Made by a program: the position numbers and the translations under genes | Part shown: piece by piece, positions 22,801-33,779 of the stretch | How the letters are laid out: each line of letters begins with the position of its first letter | Numbering within the stretch: the first letter of the stretch is position 1 | The notes under the pieces: model-generated | Told to the model about the DNA's origin: nothing | Seen by the model: the letters and a program-made list of their open reading frames with translations, nothing else | The model's database searches: none | Source: Ifrita kowaldi | Lineage: Eukaryota; Chordata; Aves; Passeriformes; Cinclosomatidae | Direction of reading: 5' to 3' | DNA: 64,000 nucleotides | Assembly: GCA_013398055.1 (NCBI GenBank) | Contig: VZRS01000313.1 | Span: 152,213-216,212, forward strand

Positions 22801-25285
22801 AGATAGGTCCCCCTTGGAATCAACTTGTTCACCTCTGGCCCCTAGAAAACATTCAGTAATGGGCCAACACTATCAAGGACCTGTAACAGTGAGCTCACAA
22901 CTCTTTCAGATCAGCATTAATAGGATGTGCCTGTGCTTGTAAGGATGCCTAGTCTGCATTTTTATAGCTGCATAAATAACTTGGCAGACTACATTAATGC
23001 ACAAGCCAGGTTAAGACCTTTATAAAAGAAAAAGATTGGTGCATTATTGGCATTAATATGATTGAAAGGGTGAGTGCAGAGGTATGATGCCATATGGTGG
23101 TAAGCAAGGCCTGTGGTAAGCTTTCTGCTGGGAAACAGGGTGTCGCCTTAGGGAAGTGGAGTGGAGAGTGACTAGAGCACCACTCATGAAGATCTTCCTC
23201 AGGTTTTCCTTGTCACCACTGCTGGTGAAGGAATGGAGAATTTAACTATCCTGACCTGCTGTAGAGTCTAGAGAATTTATAGATTTTTCCCTTAGGACAG
23301 GAGTAGCATTTCTGTTGTACCCTGTACTTTTCCTTTATTTGTACTTTGCCTGCCATCTCTAAATGTGCATGCCATCTTAACCCCAAAAGAGATCTTTTGT
23401 TCAGGAAAATGCTGCCTAAAGTGAAGACTTTGGAAGAGCTCTCAAAAATACACTTGGGTGTGATTAAGCATTCAGGTTTGAAATGGGTAATGATCAGAGT
23501 GTGCACAAAGCACTGGAGGGAAGGACAGAGAAGGGAGGAAGAGGCAGAGCTCAGTGTTGTCAGAAAGCCACAAGACCTTTGAATTATTACACTGAAAATT
23601 GAAACTGCTCTATCAAAATTGATGGAAGTGGCATGTAAGGTAGTTCTCCCTTGTACCTTATGTCCCAAGTTTACACTTTGAAATATGTTTATCTGTAATT
23701 CAAACCTAGGAGTCCGAGTGACCTCAAGTTATTTTTTTAAGCAGTCTCTATTTACGTGACTCCATGCATGATGACCCTTTGGACACAGAAAGACATGTTG
23801 ATGTGCTTTGAAATCAAAATGAATATACACACATACACACCCACCCCCAAACACCCCTTTCATTCCATCCTCGCCCATGTGGCAGCCCCTGCAAATTTGT
23901 CTCTTTTTTTAAGTCTAAGAAAAGATCACAGAAATATTGGAATGTTATTGTTAGAAACTAATGTCATAGCTTACAGTATTATGCATATTCTTAAAACACA
24001 TGTGTGTGCAGTCTTCCATGCACATACTATGCAAACATACTATGCCATGTGAGAGCGCTTCAGAAAAATCATTACAATTTATCATATATTGTGTCCCCCC
24101 CACTACTTGAGGATAAAAGTTTTTGATACTAATACTGCAAAGTGGGTATTATGTTGATTTATGCTAATCGGTTCTATACATGCTGTCATATTTTATTGTT
24201 AAGTGATGACATTGGTGAAGTACTGTTGCTTCCAGTGTTAACAGCCCACCAGTGCTGGTTTGTAAACAGCAGGGGAGCCACCCACCTCCACAGTCTCCAT
24301 GGTCTGTTAGATACAGCTGGGAGCTGGGGACCTCCACTCATTCCTTTTCTTATGCCTTTGTTGGTACAGCTAGATATAAGGAGGTTACAAGGGTGTTAAA
24401 AATGAGGCTTTTCTCAAATGTCTTACAGTTTATTACTGTTTGGCTACAATGGGGTGCATTATGTGAATTTGCGACCTTCCTTTGGATCCTAGGAGCTGCA
24501 AATGTCTGTCCATGTGCCATATGGTAGAGTAACTTCCACGTGAGCCAAAAATTTCTGTGCCTTATAAGCCAGAGCTTATGTGTGTCCACAAGGAAGATTG
24601 TCCAGTCTCTGCTCAGATTGGGAGGAGTGTGGATGTTGCTCAAGATCTCTCTGCTGTCTGCAGTAGCAGGACTACTTGAAAGGACTGGAGAGAGAGGGGT
24701 GAGGACAAGGGGTGATGATTGACTGCTGCCTTCCTCCCCCCCGACACCCAATGGCAGCGCAGGCTTGTGTGTTCCTGGGTGCCTTGTTTGTTTCCTTTGT
24801 CAGTGCTTAAGGGTACAGAGAAAAACACTGGTCTTAAAGCAGCTGTGAAGGATCGCTGTTTATTTGTCTTGTCGATGTGAGGTAAACTCTCAGTTGCAGA
24901 TGATAGCACTCTGCTGTGTGCTGCACACGTACAGCCAATGAATGTTTCATCTAAGAGCTGAGGAAGGACTGCTGTTTTCATGTCGACTCTGAAGGAAGTG
25001 TTTTAATGAAAGGGAAGTAAGTCAAGTTTCTTTGCGCTCCCTTTTTGTGCGATTTTGTGTTTGCCATGTCCTGTGCTTAGGTGCAAGATCTTTATAGAAC
25101 AAGTTCAATCTGGGACCATCACAGATGACACTGTCCAAAGAAGGCTAAGGAAGTGTTTCGTTTGCATTTGGTATTTTATGGTAAATAGCAGAACATGCAG
25201 GACGTATTGGCTTCTGGTAAGTGTGTAACACAGCTGATGTTCAACAATGCAGTAAAAAACCACTGCGCTATTTTAAAACTATCAC
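19880..25285. other. Non-coding spacer
   Basis: Mixed composition with no exon or transposable element that I can support. The largest open frame is 20641-21099 on the minus strand (152 codons); its translation has no recognisable motif and is overlapped by a plus-strand frame. An ACACAC/CACCCCC-type stretch lies near 23828-23860. Confidence 0.4.
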
Positions 25286-25287
25286 TT

Positions 25288-25323
25288 AGGTCATGCTATA
25301 TTGTGGCTAAAATAGCATGACCT
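25288..25323. repeat. 12-bp perfect inverted repeat with AGGTCA half-sites
   Basis: The arms aggtcatgctat (25288-25299) and atagcatgacct (25312-25323) are exact reverse complements around a 12-nt spacer. Each arm starts with AGGTCA, the nuclear-receptor half-site, so the pair forms an inverted arrangement of half-sites about 24 nt apart, wider than the usual IR0/IR1 receptor elements. It could also fold as a short hairpin. The function is unknown. Confidence 0.65.
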
Positions 25324-25329
25324 TCACCT

Positions 25330-26380
25330 ATCTACCTGTTGTAAAACTTCACCTCAAAGGATGTATTCTAGCTGTGCAATTTATCTTTCATGCAAATCTA
25401 GATTTACATGAAGCCCAGCCTGAACTCAGTTCTCTGCTTTTGATCAGTGTATTAATTTAACTGAAGAGCCTCTAAAACAAAAGCAACATTGATAGAATGG
25501 AAGCAGAGGATAGAGAGAACACAGCAATACAAGCCTTTCTTGCGAGAGGAAGTTGCCCTGAAGAAGTAGTAATAGATCAAACACTCTTCATCAGCAGGCA
25601 TGTCTATGGTAATTGAAGTTAACACTGGAACATTCGTCTTATTGACACATCGTTTGTTTAAAAAGTAAACTCGGTTTGACTCATAGACTGTAATGATCAG
25701 TTTGTAACATATGGTGGAAAAATTTTTAAAGGCTGGCTTGTGAGTTTTTTTAGCAGTATCTGGTACAAGGAGGGGTTGCAAGAGGCTGGGATAGGGAAGA
25801 GTTGCAGCTATTGAAGTACAGAAGGGGAAATACTGAGCAGTTCTTGGGAGAGACTGTAAGGAAAAAGTTTCTTGGTTTTCTGACTGTTTTGTTTCTGAAG
25901 CTGGTATGTGGCAAAAAACTCTCAAGAACATCAGGAATACTTGTGTGCTTCTGTCTGCTGGTGACCACTCTGGGGGCTGTGCCCTCCAGTGCATGGTTTA
26001 ATGACATGGGGCAAGCAAGCACCATATCACAGAACATTCCTGCATAGCCCTTCAGAAGGGTAATATGTCTCCACACTTCCTACATGTAGGGCAGAGGCAG
26101 ACATGCCCTCACTCAGGGCCATGGGGCTACTGCTGTGTCTCCCTGCCGACATTTCTCCTCTGTATCCTGATTACTCTGATGCGTGGATTTCAGCAGTTCC
26201 TCGGAGCTTGGTGGCATCCTGTTTTTCCATTAAATACAGGATTTCTACATCAAAAGAACTGGCAGTAAATGATTCTGTACTAATCCTTAGTTATCTTGTG
26301 GGGAATTGTCTCCACACCTCTTTTTGCCTGGGGCATTTAACACCTCTGGCTATGCCCATGTGTGAGAGTGCACGTACTTG
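25330..26380. other. Spacer containing the longest open frame of the window
   Basis: The minus-strand frame 25452-25994 is open for 180 codons. Its translation shows no domain, signal peptide or repeat I recognise, and there is no promoter or splice context, so I do not call a gene. Another minus-strand frame (25750-26076) overlaps it in a different register. Confidence 0.35.
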
Positions 26381-26384
26381 AATA

Positions 26385-26416
26385 TGTGTGTGTGTGTGTG
26401 TGTGTGTATGTGTGTA
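26385..26416. repeat. TG/CA dinucleotide microsatellite
   Basis: About eleven TG units followed by an interrupted atgtgtgta. Likely length-polymorphic. Confidence 0.9.
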
Positions 26417-26419
26417 TAG

Positions 26420-28830
26420 GAACGAGTGTCCAGAGTTTGCTGTGCACATTTTCTTGCACAAAAGAGACGTAATGATCTGTCTCGCCATCACTACAAAGAG
26501 CAGCAGCAGAGCTCATCTAGGAAAAAGAACACACTCCTCACCAGTAGCACATTTGTGCTGATTGCTGTTATTGAAGCAGTTTATTAAGTATACAAGAAAG
26601 TCCAATACAACAAATTCAGAGGGAAAGAAAAGTTGTAAAGGCCAAGACAACAGCTCTTCTGTGAATCTAAACATTATGGAGTCATTTGAGTTGGTCACTA
26701 CTTTAGAGGGAAAATGGTATTTTTGTAGAAGAAAAAAAATAAGGAGAAAAAAAAATTTACAAAAGCCGAAGTACTCTATCCTATTTTCCTCCTTTCCCTC
26801 AGCTCAATTTTCTGATAATCTCTGGTACTCACTGAATCAAATGGTGACTGCTGATTGTTTTGATGATAAATTGCCTGCAGTGCATGTGGGACTAATTACG
26901 AGATGGCACATTTCATTCTGCCACCTGTATAAACTACATTTTAGACAGGCACAATAAGGAAAGTATTCCCAACAACACAACATTTGGAAAAGCTGCAGAC
27001 CTTCTCCCTGTTCCCTCCCCTAGTCTTACTAAGGGAAAAATTTGTAAAAAAGAGCTGGGTCTTGAGTCTATAATATGGGGAAAACCTGAGGGAATAGAAG
27101 GATAAGGAAGAAATCAACCTGGAGGATTTACAGGAAAGGAGAAGTGGGGATCTGGGAGAAAAGAAAGAGAAGGGCAATATGTCCATAGAGGAGAGATCAA
27201 AGGGAGTAAAAGACCTGAAAGCAATAAGATTGTTTTGGCTCATGAGAGGGAGATGATGAGGCTTAGAAAGTTGGCCTGGGGAAGTAGATGCTCAGAAGGT
27301 ACAGGCAAAGAGCTAAGAAGAAAGAGACAAAATCTGGGTCAGACCCTCCTTGGTGACTGAGGACTGCTTGATATGGTTTGGAAAAGTGAAACGGTGAATT
27401 TTGACCTTTTCTGAATCACTGGCATGGCTAGGACACAAGCATTGCAATCACATGAGGCCAAAAGGAAACCACAGATGCTTTTTGCATAACCTTTCTCTTG
27501 CTTCTTCTTGAAGGTGAGGTGGTGTGCAGTTTTGATTAGTATTGTTTTGAAAGAAAAACAATTTTTTTTGTTGGTGCAAGAGAAAAACTCTAAATCATTA
27601 TAAACCATAATATAAGCTGCACTTGATATTTCTCTCACTTAGTGGGAATAAAACAACGGACAGAATATTCAACTTTTTCGGGTTTTTTTGAACAAGAAGT
27701 CCTTATTTTCTGTCGTTGTCTGCACATTGTTTTTCTGCCTTTCCCTATGCTCTCTGCAGATGTCAAGAGAATGCAAGTGTGCATGAAGGTCCTTGAGTAT
27801 GAGAGAGAATAAGAGCATAGAATTGTTATTTCATCCTGTGTTTTACACAGTGATGTTGTCATGGCCCCTTACAATAGCAAATAAATAATCTTCCTTCTGT
27901 CTTCTCTGCTCCAATACTGGTGCTTGTATCTTCCATCATGTCCAAAGGTCCCAGTGCAGTAGCTGACATAGAATAGCACATCACTGCTGCTCATCCATGC
28001 ATGTATGCATGTATATGTATTTACACATTATCATCACATTGACTGGCTGGAGCCAGATTTTGGTTATATAAACTTCAAACACTTTAAGTCCCTTACTGCC
28101 ATTGTGTTTTGTACATTGCATTACATCCCATGGGGATATCACCAGGATACCAGTAATATCACTTTGTGATATGCATTTAATCTCCCAGAACAAGTATTTG
28201 TGACCTAATCTGTGTGTATCACTCTCTTCCTGCGCAATTGCCATTCAAGCACAAAGACATTATTTCAAAGAGAATTATCTACATGTGTATTTGCTGTTCC
28301 TCTTGCAAGAGACTGGTAAAAGTCATAGCAGTTCTCTTAAGCCTTTCCATATCACCACAAGAGACAGCCTTTCCAGTGAAGCGGACTCTTGCCTTTTTCC
28401 TGGTGTTCCTAAGAAGAGGAGACCAGATTGATTCTGAGTGAGTGTCTGTCAGATTTTCCCTAAAATTTCCTGACTGCAGTGCCTACCTTCTCAAACTAAG
28501 ATTGAGATTTTGGGGGCTCAGGGTCCCACGGAGTTTCTGCACATATGTCCTGGATAGAAGAAAGAGACACAAGTTGGTACTCCCACCAAAGACTGCATGA
28601 AGAGTGAATGCATCTATGTCATTAGACTCCAGAGAGCAGACTCAGGAAAAAGTGGCAGGGGACAATGCTGGGAATGCAGAATCATGATGAAGTGTCTTCT
28701 CTGGGTAAAATTCTGCTGTATCTTGCCCTTCAGCAAATACAGGTAAATCTGACCCTGAAGCTCAAGGGCACAGAAACAGAGTCTGTCTAAACTTCACTGG
28801 CAATGACACTGTGCAGAGTTTTTGTTTTGT
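26420..28830. other. Non-coding spacer with a purine-rich strand at 27.07-27.33 kb
   Basis: No gene. The segment 27070-27330 is strongly A/G-rich on the plus strand (for example aggaaaggagaagtgggga, gaaaagaaagagaagg), a low-complexity bias without a clean repeat unit. Confidence 0.4.
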
Positions 28831-28837
28831 CATGCAT

Positions 28838-28865
28838 CCAGCCAGCCAGCCAGCTAACCAGCCAG
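28838..28865. repeat. CCAG tetranucleotide repeat
   Basis: Four CCAG units, one interruption (ctaa), then two more units. Confidence 0.8.
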
Positions 28866-29651
28866 ACACCTGGTTATATTTTGGAAAATCATAGCCATTT
28901 GCAGGGCTTTTTATATTGTAACACACTGTAATTTTGCCTTTAACTTTCCTTTTGCATAAGATTGGTTTATGGACTACCTTTACAGATGAACTATTAGGAA
29001 AACTAGGGAAAAAACCAAACCTGCAAAAGCAGTAGTTTGGTGAAAAGGTATCAGTATGAAGTCCCAACAATAAATCATTATTCTATGGTAATAGTGTAAT
29101 CTTGGATTTGCTTTGATGGACTTCTTTTGCCCTCAGATCTGAGTATATATGAGACAACTTTGAGTCGAAAACAGTGTGTACATCTTGTGGTGGACACCTG
29201 TGCAGCAAGAACATTGCCTTCCAAGGAAGGGTTGACCCTGTAGGTGTGAGATAAAGCAGTCTTCTCCTTGGGCACACAGGCAGGAGGGATAGGGAGCTGG
29301 GCACCTGAAAATTGGAAAATGGGAGGAAAAGTGAAAGCTGTGGAAGAGTCCTAGAGTCTTCTGGGACGTCAAATCTCCTTGAATCTTTTTGATCCCCAAA
29401 TTAAACTTCCTCTCCAGTGTCTGCATTTGCGTTCTATCTCTGTATCAAATGAAAACAGTAATGGCATTGAAGTTAAATAAGCCAGTATTTTACAGTTAGA
29501 AGCAATAAATCTGTTTAAAGATGCATTACTACTTTTCTTGAGGGATAATTTAGACTATGTATCAAAAGGAAAATCAATAGTTTTTTCCTTTACAAATAAT
29601 TACCTGTTTGACTCCTTTCTACTTTTTCTTTTTTCTTTATTTTGTCTTCAG

Positions 29652-29929
29652 AATATTTCTACTAAAGGTGTCTTCTGCCTCAACTTTAAACCAGTAGCAT
29701 CTTCAACACGGAAGCAGCAAAATCATCCCAGGAAGCCTTACCAGTGGTGGTTTCGAAGGGCATTCATGCTCTGCAGAAAGTAGCCAGAGATTCAGAGGTT
29801 GGCATGGACTCATGTTCACTGCACTACAGCATACAGCATGTAAAACCCATGTGCTGCAAAAATGAGCACAAATGCAGTCAGAACAGAACAGGGCTTCTTG
29901 CTGGCTGGGAAAGCTTTAGTTTTGATCAG
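29652..29929 (+). other. Exon-like segment 1 of a candidate unrecognised gene (weak)
   Basis: A strong acceptor (ttttcttttttctttattttgtcttcag type, AG at 29650-29651) and a strong donor (gatcag|gtaagg, GT at 29930) bracket 278 nt. The frame that joins in phase to the next candidate is closed by stops at about 29663 and 29687 and is open only from about 29690 to the donor. It could therefore only be a 5' exon or a non-coding exon. The open part contains four cysteines and ends in SFSFDQ at a phase-0 junction. No family is recognised. A long non-coding RNA exon is equally possible. Confidence 0.2.
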
Positions 29930-30368
29930 GTAAGGTTTCTGAAGGAGATATTGTTTCGTTTTCTAGGCAAAAAAGTTTAAGACCATCTGAGACAGATTAA
30001 AAATAAGAGGTGGGAAAATAGAAAACAATTTTAATAACATCATGTTTCCATAACTTAGTATGTATCTATGAGAAAAAAGTTTTTGCTTATTCATAATTTT
30101 TGTTTGGTAAAATCTGTGTTTCTTCATTTTCTTTCCCTTTTATTGATGAAACAGCAACAAGCCCTGAAGTCTCAGGGAAGAACAGGAACCAAATAAGAAA
30201 GTGTTTCCTTATAAAAGATAATGCTTTGAAGAAACATTTTAAAAAATCAAAGCTGAAAGTACCTGAAAACATGAGGTAGCCTGCATTATGTCCTGTCTTT
30301 CCTAGTCTCCTGATCTTTTGAATCCAATCTTCATATATTTAGCCTTGGACTATAAGTAGCTCTCTAAT

Positions 30369-30485
30369 TTTTTTTTTTTTTTTGGTCGGTTGGTTGGGGT
30401 TTTTTTTGTTTTTTTTTTTTGGTTTTTTTTTTTTTTTTTTTTTGGTTTGGTTTGGTTTGGTTTGGTTTGGTTTTTTTTTTGTTTT
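30369..30485. repeat. T/G-rich simple repeat with a TTTGG pentamer array
   Basis: Long T runs broken by GG, with about six consecutive TTTGG units at roughly 30444-30475. The complementary strand is A-rich with CCAAA units and gives spurious Lys/Asn/Pro-rich translations, which are not proteins. Confidence 0.9.
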
Positions 30486-30489
30486 TATC

Positions 30490-31795
30490 TGTGTCATTAA
30501 AGTCGCATGACTTTGTGTGGACATGTTTCAAGTTTGCCTGTTTCTGCAATCTTAATCTGTAGCTGTATTTGGGGTAATTATATCAAAGCCAGATTTTAAC
30601 TGAATTAGCTGAGCTACTGGCAGGAGCAAAGTGGCTGCTCACTTTGGACCATGTCAGCAGGTTTCACCAGGGCAAGCTGGGGCTCCAACTCCATCAGGTC
30701 GCACAATTGTTACAGCTAGGCTGGATATGTCAATAGGAATTGCAACCACATGTTCCAGTTACAGAGCAAATGCACTTTAAGGTTGTTTAATATAATTCTT
30801 GCACTATTTGCATCATAACCATAGTCAAAACTATTAAAAGTGCCCAGGACAATTTGGAACTGGTTAAATATATTCACTGTTCACTTCACTGAAGCTTAAG
30901 GACAAACTCATCTATGAGTGGTACAGGCTTACTCTACTGAAACTCCGCAGGGCTTCTGTCAGAGATTTTGTGAGCAGGGGAACATGACCACCCCCATTTT
31001 CTGGGGAAGCTTTCTCTTTGCATGCTTCATTTGTGAAAAAGACATGAGCTTTTTGAGCCTTGGACTCACTGGCACTTTCTGTAGCTCCTGGCTGCCCCTG
31101 TGTTTGCTGAAGTACAATGGCGTTCATCTCATCCGGTAAAGGCTCAGTTCTCCAAAGGAAAAAAAAAGAAGCAAATTTTTAAGATTCAGCATCTTGCATT
31201 TCCTGATTGTCTGTTTAAGCTGATATTTAGTTCTAATGAAGGATAAAAAGTTGTCAGAGGCATATTCCTCTCACTTTCATGGGGAAAGGTGTGTGGGAGT
31301 GGGGAGCTAGGAAAATCTTAATGAAAATGCACAGAGTTAGAGAAGACGACATTTATTTGAACATTCTTGTTCCTTCTTAACTCTCTGGAAAGTATTTGAA
31401 GTGATAACAGGGAGAACACTAAAAGTGGATGGTGAGTAGTAGTCAGAAGTTGCTACATGCTAAAAAAGGCACTTCGTGATGGAGAACTACTGAGGGATGT
31501 AAGACTCTCTTGAATGTGCACATTAATAACACCTTAAACAAGTGCCAAACTAAAACTGCTGAAAAGGGGTAGAAAAATATCCATTCATCTCCTATTAAGT
31601 TAGCGTTAAATTCTGCTCTTCAAAAATAGTTCATAGTGTATATAAACTTCCTTATGAACAAACAGGAGGCAAATCCACCCTTTCAAGGCTGGACGTATTT
31701 TTATCACAAAGTAACAGTAACTTCTTCTACTGCTTTTATTTTTTCTCCGTAAAAGTATAAAATGTAGGTAGCAGCAGAGGTTGTTGTAGTGCCAC
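30490..31795. other. Non-coding spacer
   Basis: No gene. An octamer-like 'atttgcat' lies at about 30805-30815 in a repeat-free AT-rich stretch (30760-30890) that could be regulatory. Two opposite-strand open frames overlap at 30912-31139 and are chance-sized. Confidence 0.35.
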
Positions 31796-31798
31796 TTC

Positions 31799-31932
31799 TG
31801 CAAAGCATTTAAGAATGTGCTGAAGTGCTTTCCCATGCAACAAAGCCCATAGCACATGCTTTATCTTAAACATGTGCTCAAGTCCCATTGAAAGCATCAA
31901 TGTTTAAACACGTGTCTAAATTCTTTGCTGTA
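31799..31932. repeat. Palindromic ancient amniote repeat relic
   Basis: Blocks 'gcaaagcatttaagaatgtg', 'gctgaagtgctttccc', 'cttaaacatgtgctcaag', 'tcccattgaaagcatcaatg' and 'tttaaacacgtgtctaaatt' follow the signature of an old, inverted-repeat interspersed element common in reptile and bird genomes (…cttaagcacgtgcttaa…tcccattgaagtcaatggg…). I recognise the pattern but not its formal repeat name. It is diverged, so old. Confidence 0.5.
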
Positions 31933-32261
31933 CCAGAGCTCCAGGCACAATTCGTTGTCCTTTGAAGCCAATGCGAATCTTTCCAGTCCTTTCAATAGGT
32001 GTCCCATCAAGCAATAAATCTCAAATGTTAAATAATCAAACCAGAAAATAAAAAGAAATCTGTTAAAGGTAGTTGCTGACTGCATTCAAATAAACAAATA
32101 TAAAAAAAAGCAGGATGTGGTCATAGCTATTCCAAAAGCAGACACAAAGAGAGACGAGATTCACTCAATAAATTCTTTGTTCAGTTATACATTGAGCATG
32201 TTCATTCTGCTGAGCTATAAACCTGTATTTACATAATTTTTTGATGTATCATTTCACTGTA

Positions 32262-32320
32262 GCGCTGATTCAGCAAATTACTTAAACAGGTGCTTTGCAA
32301 TCTACATCTCTTAAGTCCAA
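32262..32320. repeat. Second relic of the same palindromic repeat type
   Basis: 'gctgattcagcaaattactt' followed by 'aaacaggtgctttgc' matches the terminal part of that family (gattcagcaaagcacttaagcatgtgctt). It lies about 330 nt from the previous relic and could be part of the same insertion, broken by later sequence. Confidence 0.45.
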
Positions 32321-32642
32321 AAGTCAAAGTGGATCCACATGTATTTGTGGCCTGTCAGTGAAATGGAGCCTAGAAGGTGGCTTTGCTGAATGTCAGATCC
32401 CAAAAACCTTCTTCCACACAGAAACTACTATCCAGAGAAGAATTCAATACATAATACTTTTACAACCTGTATCTTCTCACAGTCTGACATTACAAAAAAC
32501 ATTTTGTAAAAAAGAAAAGTGATAAAAAGTGAACTAAAAGAAGGCAAGTAAACCAGACCATTGTACTCATTTGACTACGGTTGCTTTAACTTTTTAGGCT
32601 GAGAACAGGTTCATGGTAACAAAGCTAATTTACTCATTACAG

Positions 32643-32797
32643 GATTTTTGGGAATGGTACAGCTACTCCATCGAAGGCAAGACACCAGATAGAGACCACC
32701 AAACTATTGTTCTGGATGGCAACAAATATAATACAGAAGAAGGTCAGATTGAAACAAATTTTCCAAACTGGATGAAACCAATGCTCAAGGTTTTCAG
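32643..32797 (+). other. Exon-like segment 2 of a candidate unrecognised gene (weak)
   Basis: 155 nt between an acceptor (ttactcattacag) and a donor (ttttcag|gttaga). Only one of three frames is open across it. It begins in phase 0 (DFWEWYSYSIEGKTPD...) and ends in phase 2 (...NWMKPMLKVF). The translation is mixed polar and aromatic with a balanced charge, more protein-like than most open frames in the window. Its entry phase fits the donor at 29930 and its exit phase fits the acceptor at 37407. The pyrimidine tract is poor. No family is recognised, and a chance open segment of 51 codons is not rare. Confidence 0.25.
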
Positions 32798-33549
32798 GTT
32801 AGATACATTTTTCTCAACCGAAATATTATTTTTTCTTGTTACTTAGAAAGTGTTAATATGGCAGAAAAATTGTGTCTTCGCAGTAGTAATTCTTTTTTTG
32901 TTGTATTACTTAACATCTATATCACATTAGAAGCCTACATGGTATCTTTATAAAATAAATTGACACATTGCATTAGCCCTCAATGCGACAATTCTACATT
33001 CTTGGCACAGAAGGCATGACAATGGCCTGCTTAAACACTGCAAAGCTGAAGCAAAGAGAGGCACGCTCTCTGCTTTGTGAAGCTTCAGTCCTTGGTTTTG
33101 CATCACCTTTGCCACTTGGGCTGGGTAAACCTCAGCACTGTTCTCCTACCTTCAGCTGACAGCCTTCCTTCTTCCGCAAGGAAAGGACACAAATTGCTCT
33201 GGTGGCTTGGCCATGGTGGTGGGACAACCCTCTCAGTGCATGAGAGGCAAAATTGACTCATGACATCGGGACAGCTCCAGGCTTCTGAGCACTCAGTGAT
33301 TAGCTGGGACCCTCATCTTACCTAGAATATTGATTGCACATTATAGGCAAATTCTGGATTAAATCCAAAGTGCACTGATTCATTCTTTGAGCATCAGAAG
33401 TGCTTTCTACCTTTTAAGACAGTTACAAAAGCAGAACAAGTGATTCTGGAAACATTCCCTCCCACACAACAGGTTTTAGCCCAGAGCACTTCCCTTTGAC
33501 ATTTCATGGCTTTTCTGTCTTGCTTCCTCTAGCTTTAGGATTTACTGAG

Positions 33550-33770
33550 TGTACCCAGGAAAGGAATTGCCTCGCATGAGGGTGGGGCTTTGGAAACCTC
33601 ACTGTATTTGTTGTGTTTGTGGTGCTGCTGGCCCAAGGCTGGCCAGGCCTCTGCATTGCTTCAGTGCTGGACGATGCTTCAGCTTCTTTTGTCTGTAAAA
33701 CGGGGATGGAGATGTGTAATACATGGACAGCTGATGATGCATGAAACACTGCAAGAATGAAGCGCAGCAT
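33550..33770 (-). repeat. Region with a MIR-like relic (antisense)
   Basis: 'gtctgtaaaacggggatgga' at 33691-33710 corresponds to the reverse complement of the MIR core (ctgtaaaatggggataata in antisense form). Only about 25-60 nt are convincing; the rest of the stretch is slightly GC-rich spacer. Confidence 0.35.
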
Positions 33771-33779
33771 AAAGGCCAA

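Noticed and set aside
23246..23668. 140-codon minus frame opposite a charged 78-codon plus frame
   Set aside because: The plus frame looks somewhat protein-like (Lys/Glu-rich) but has no splice sites, no repeat signature and no family resemblance.
30339..30549. Lys/Asn/Pro-rich frames on the minus strand
   Set aside because: They are translations of the TTTGG/T simple repeat.
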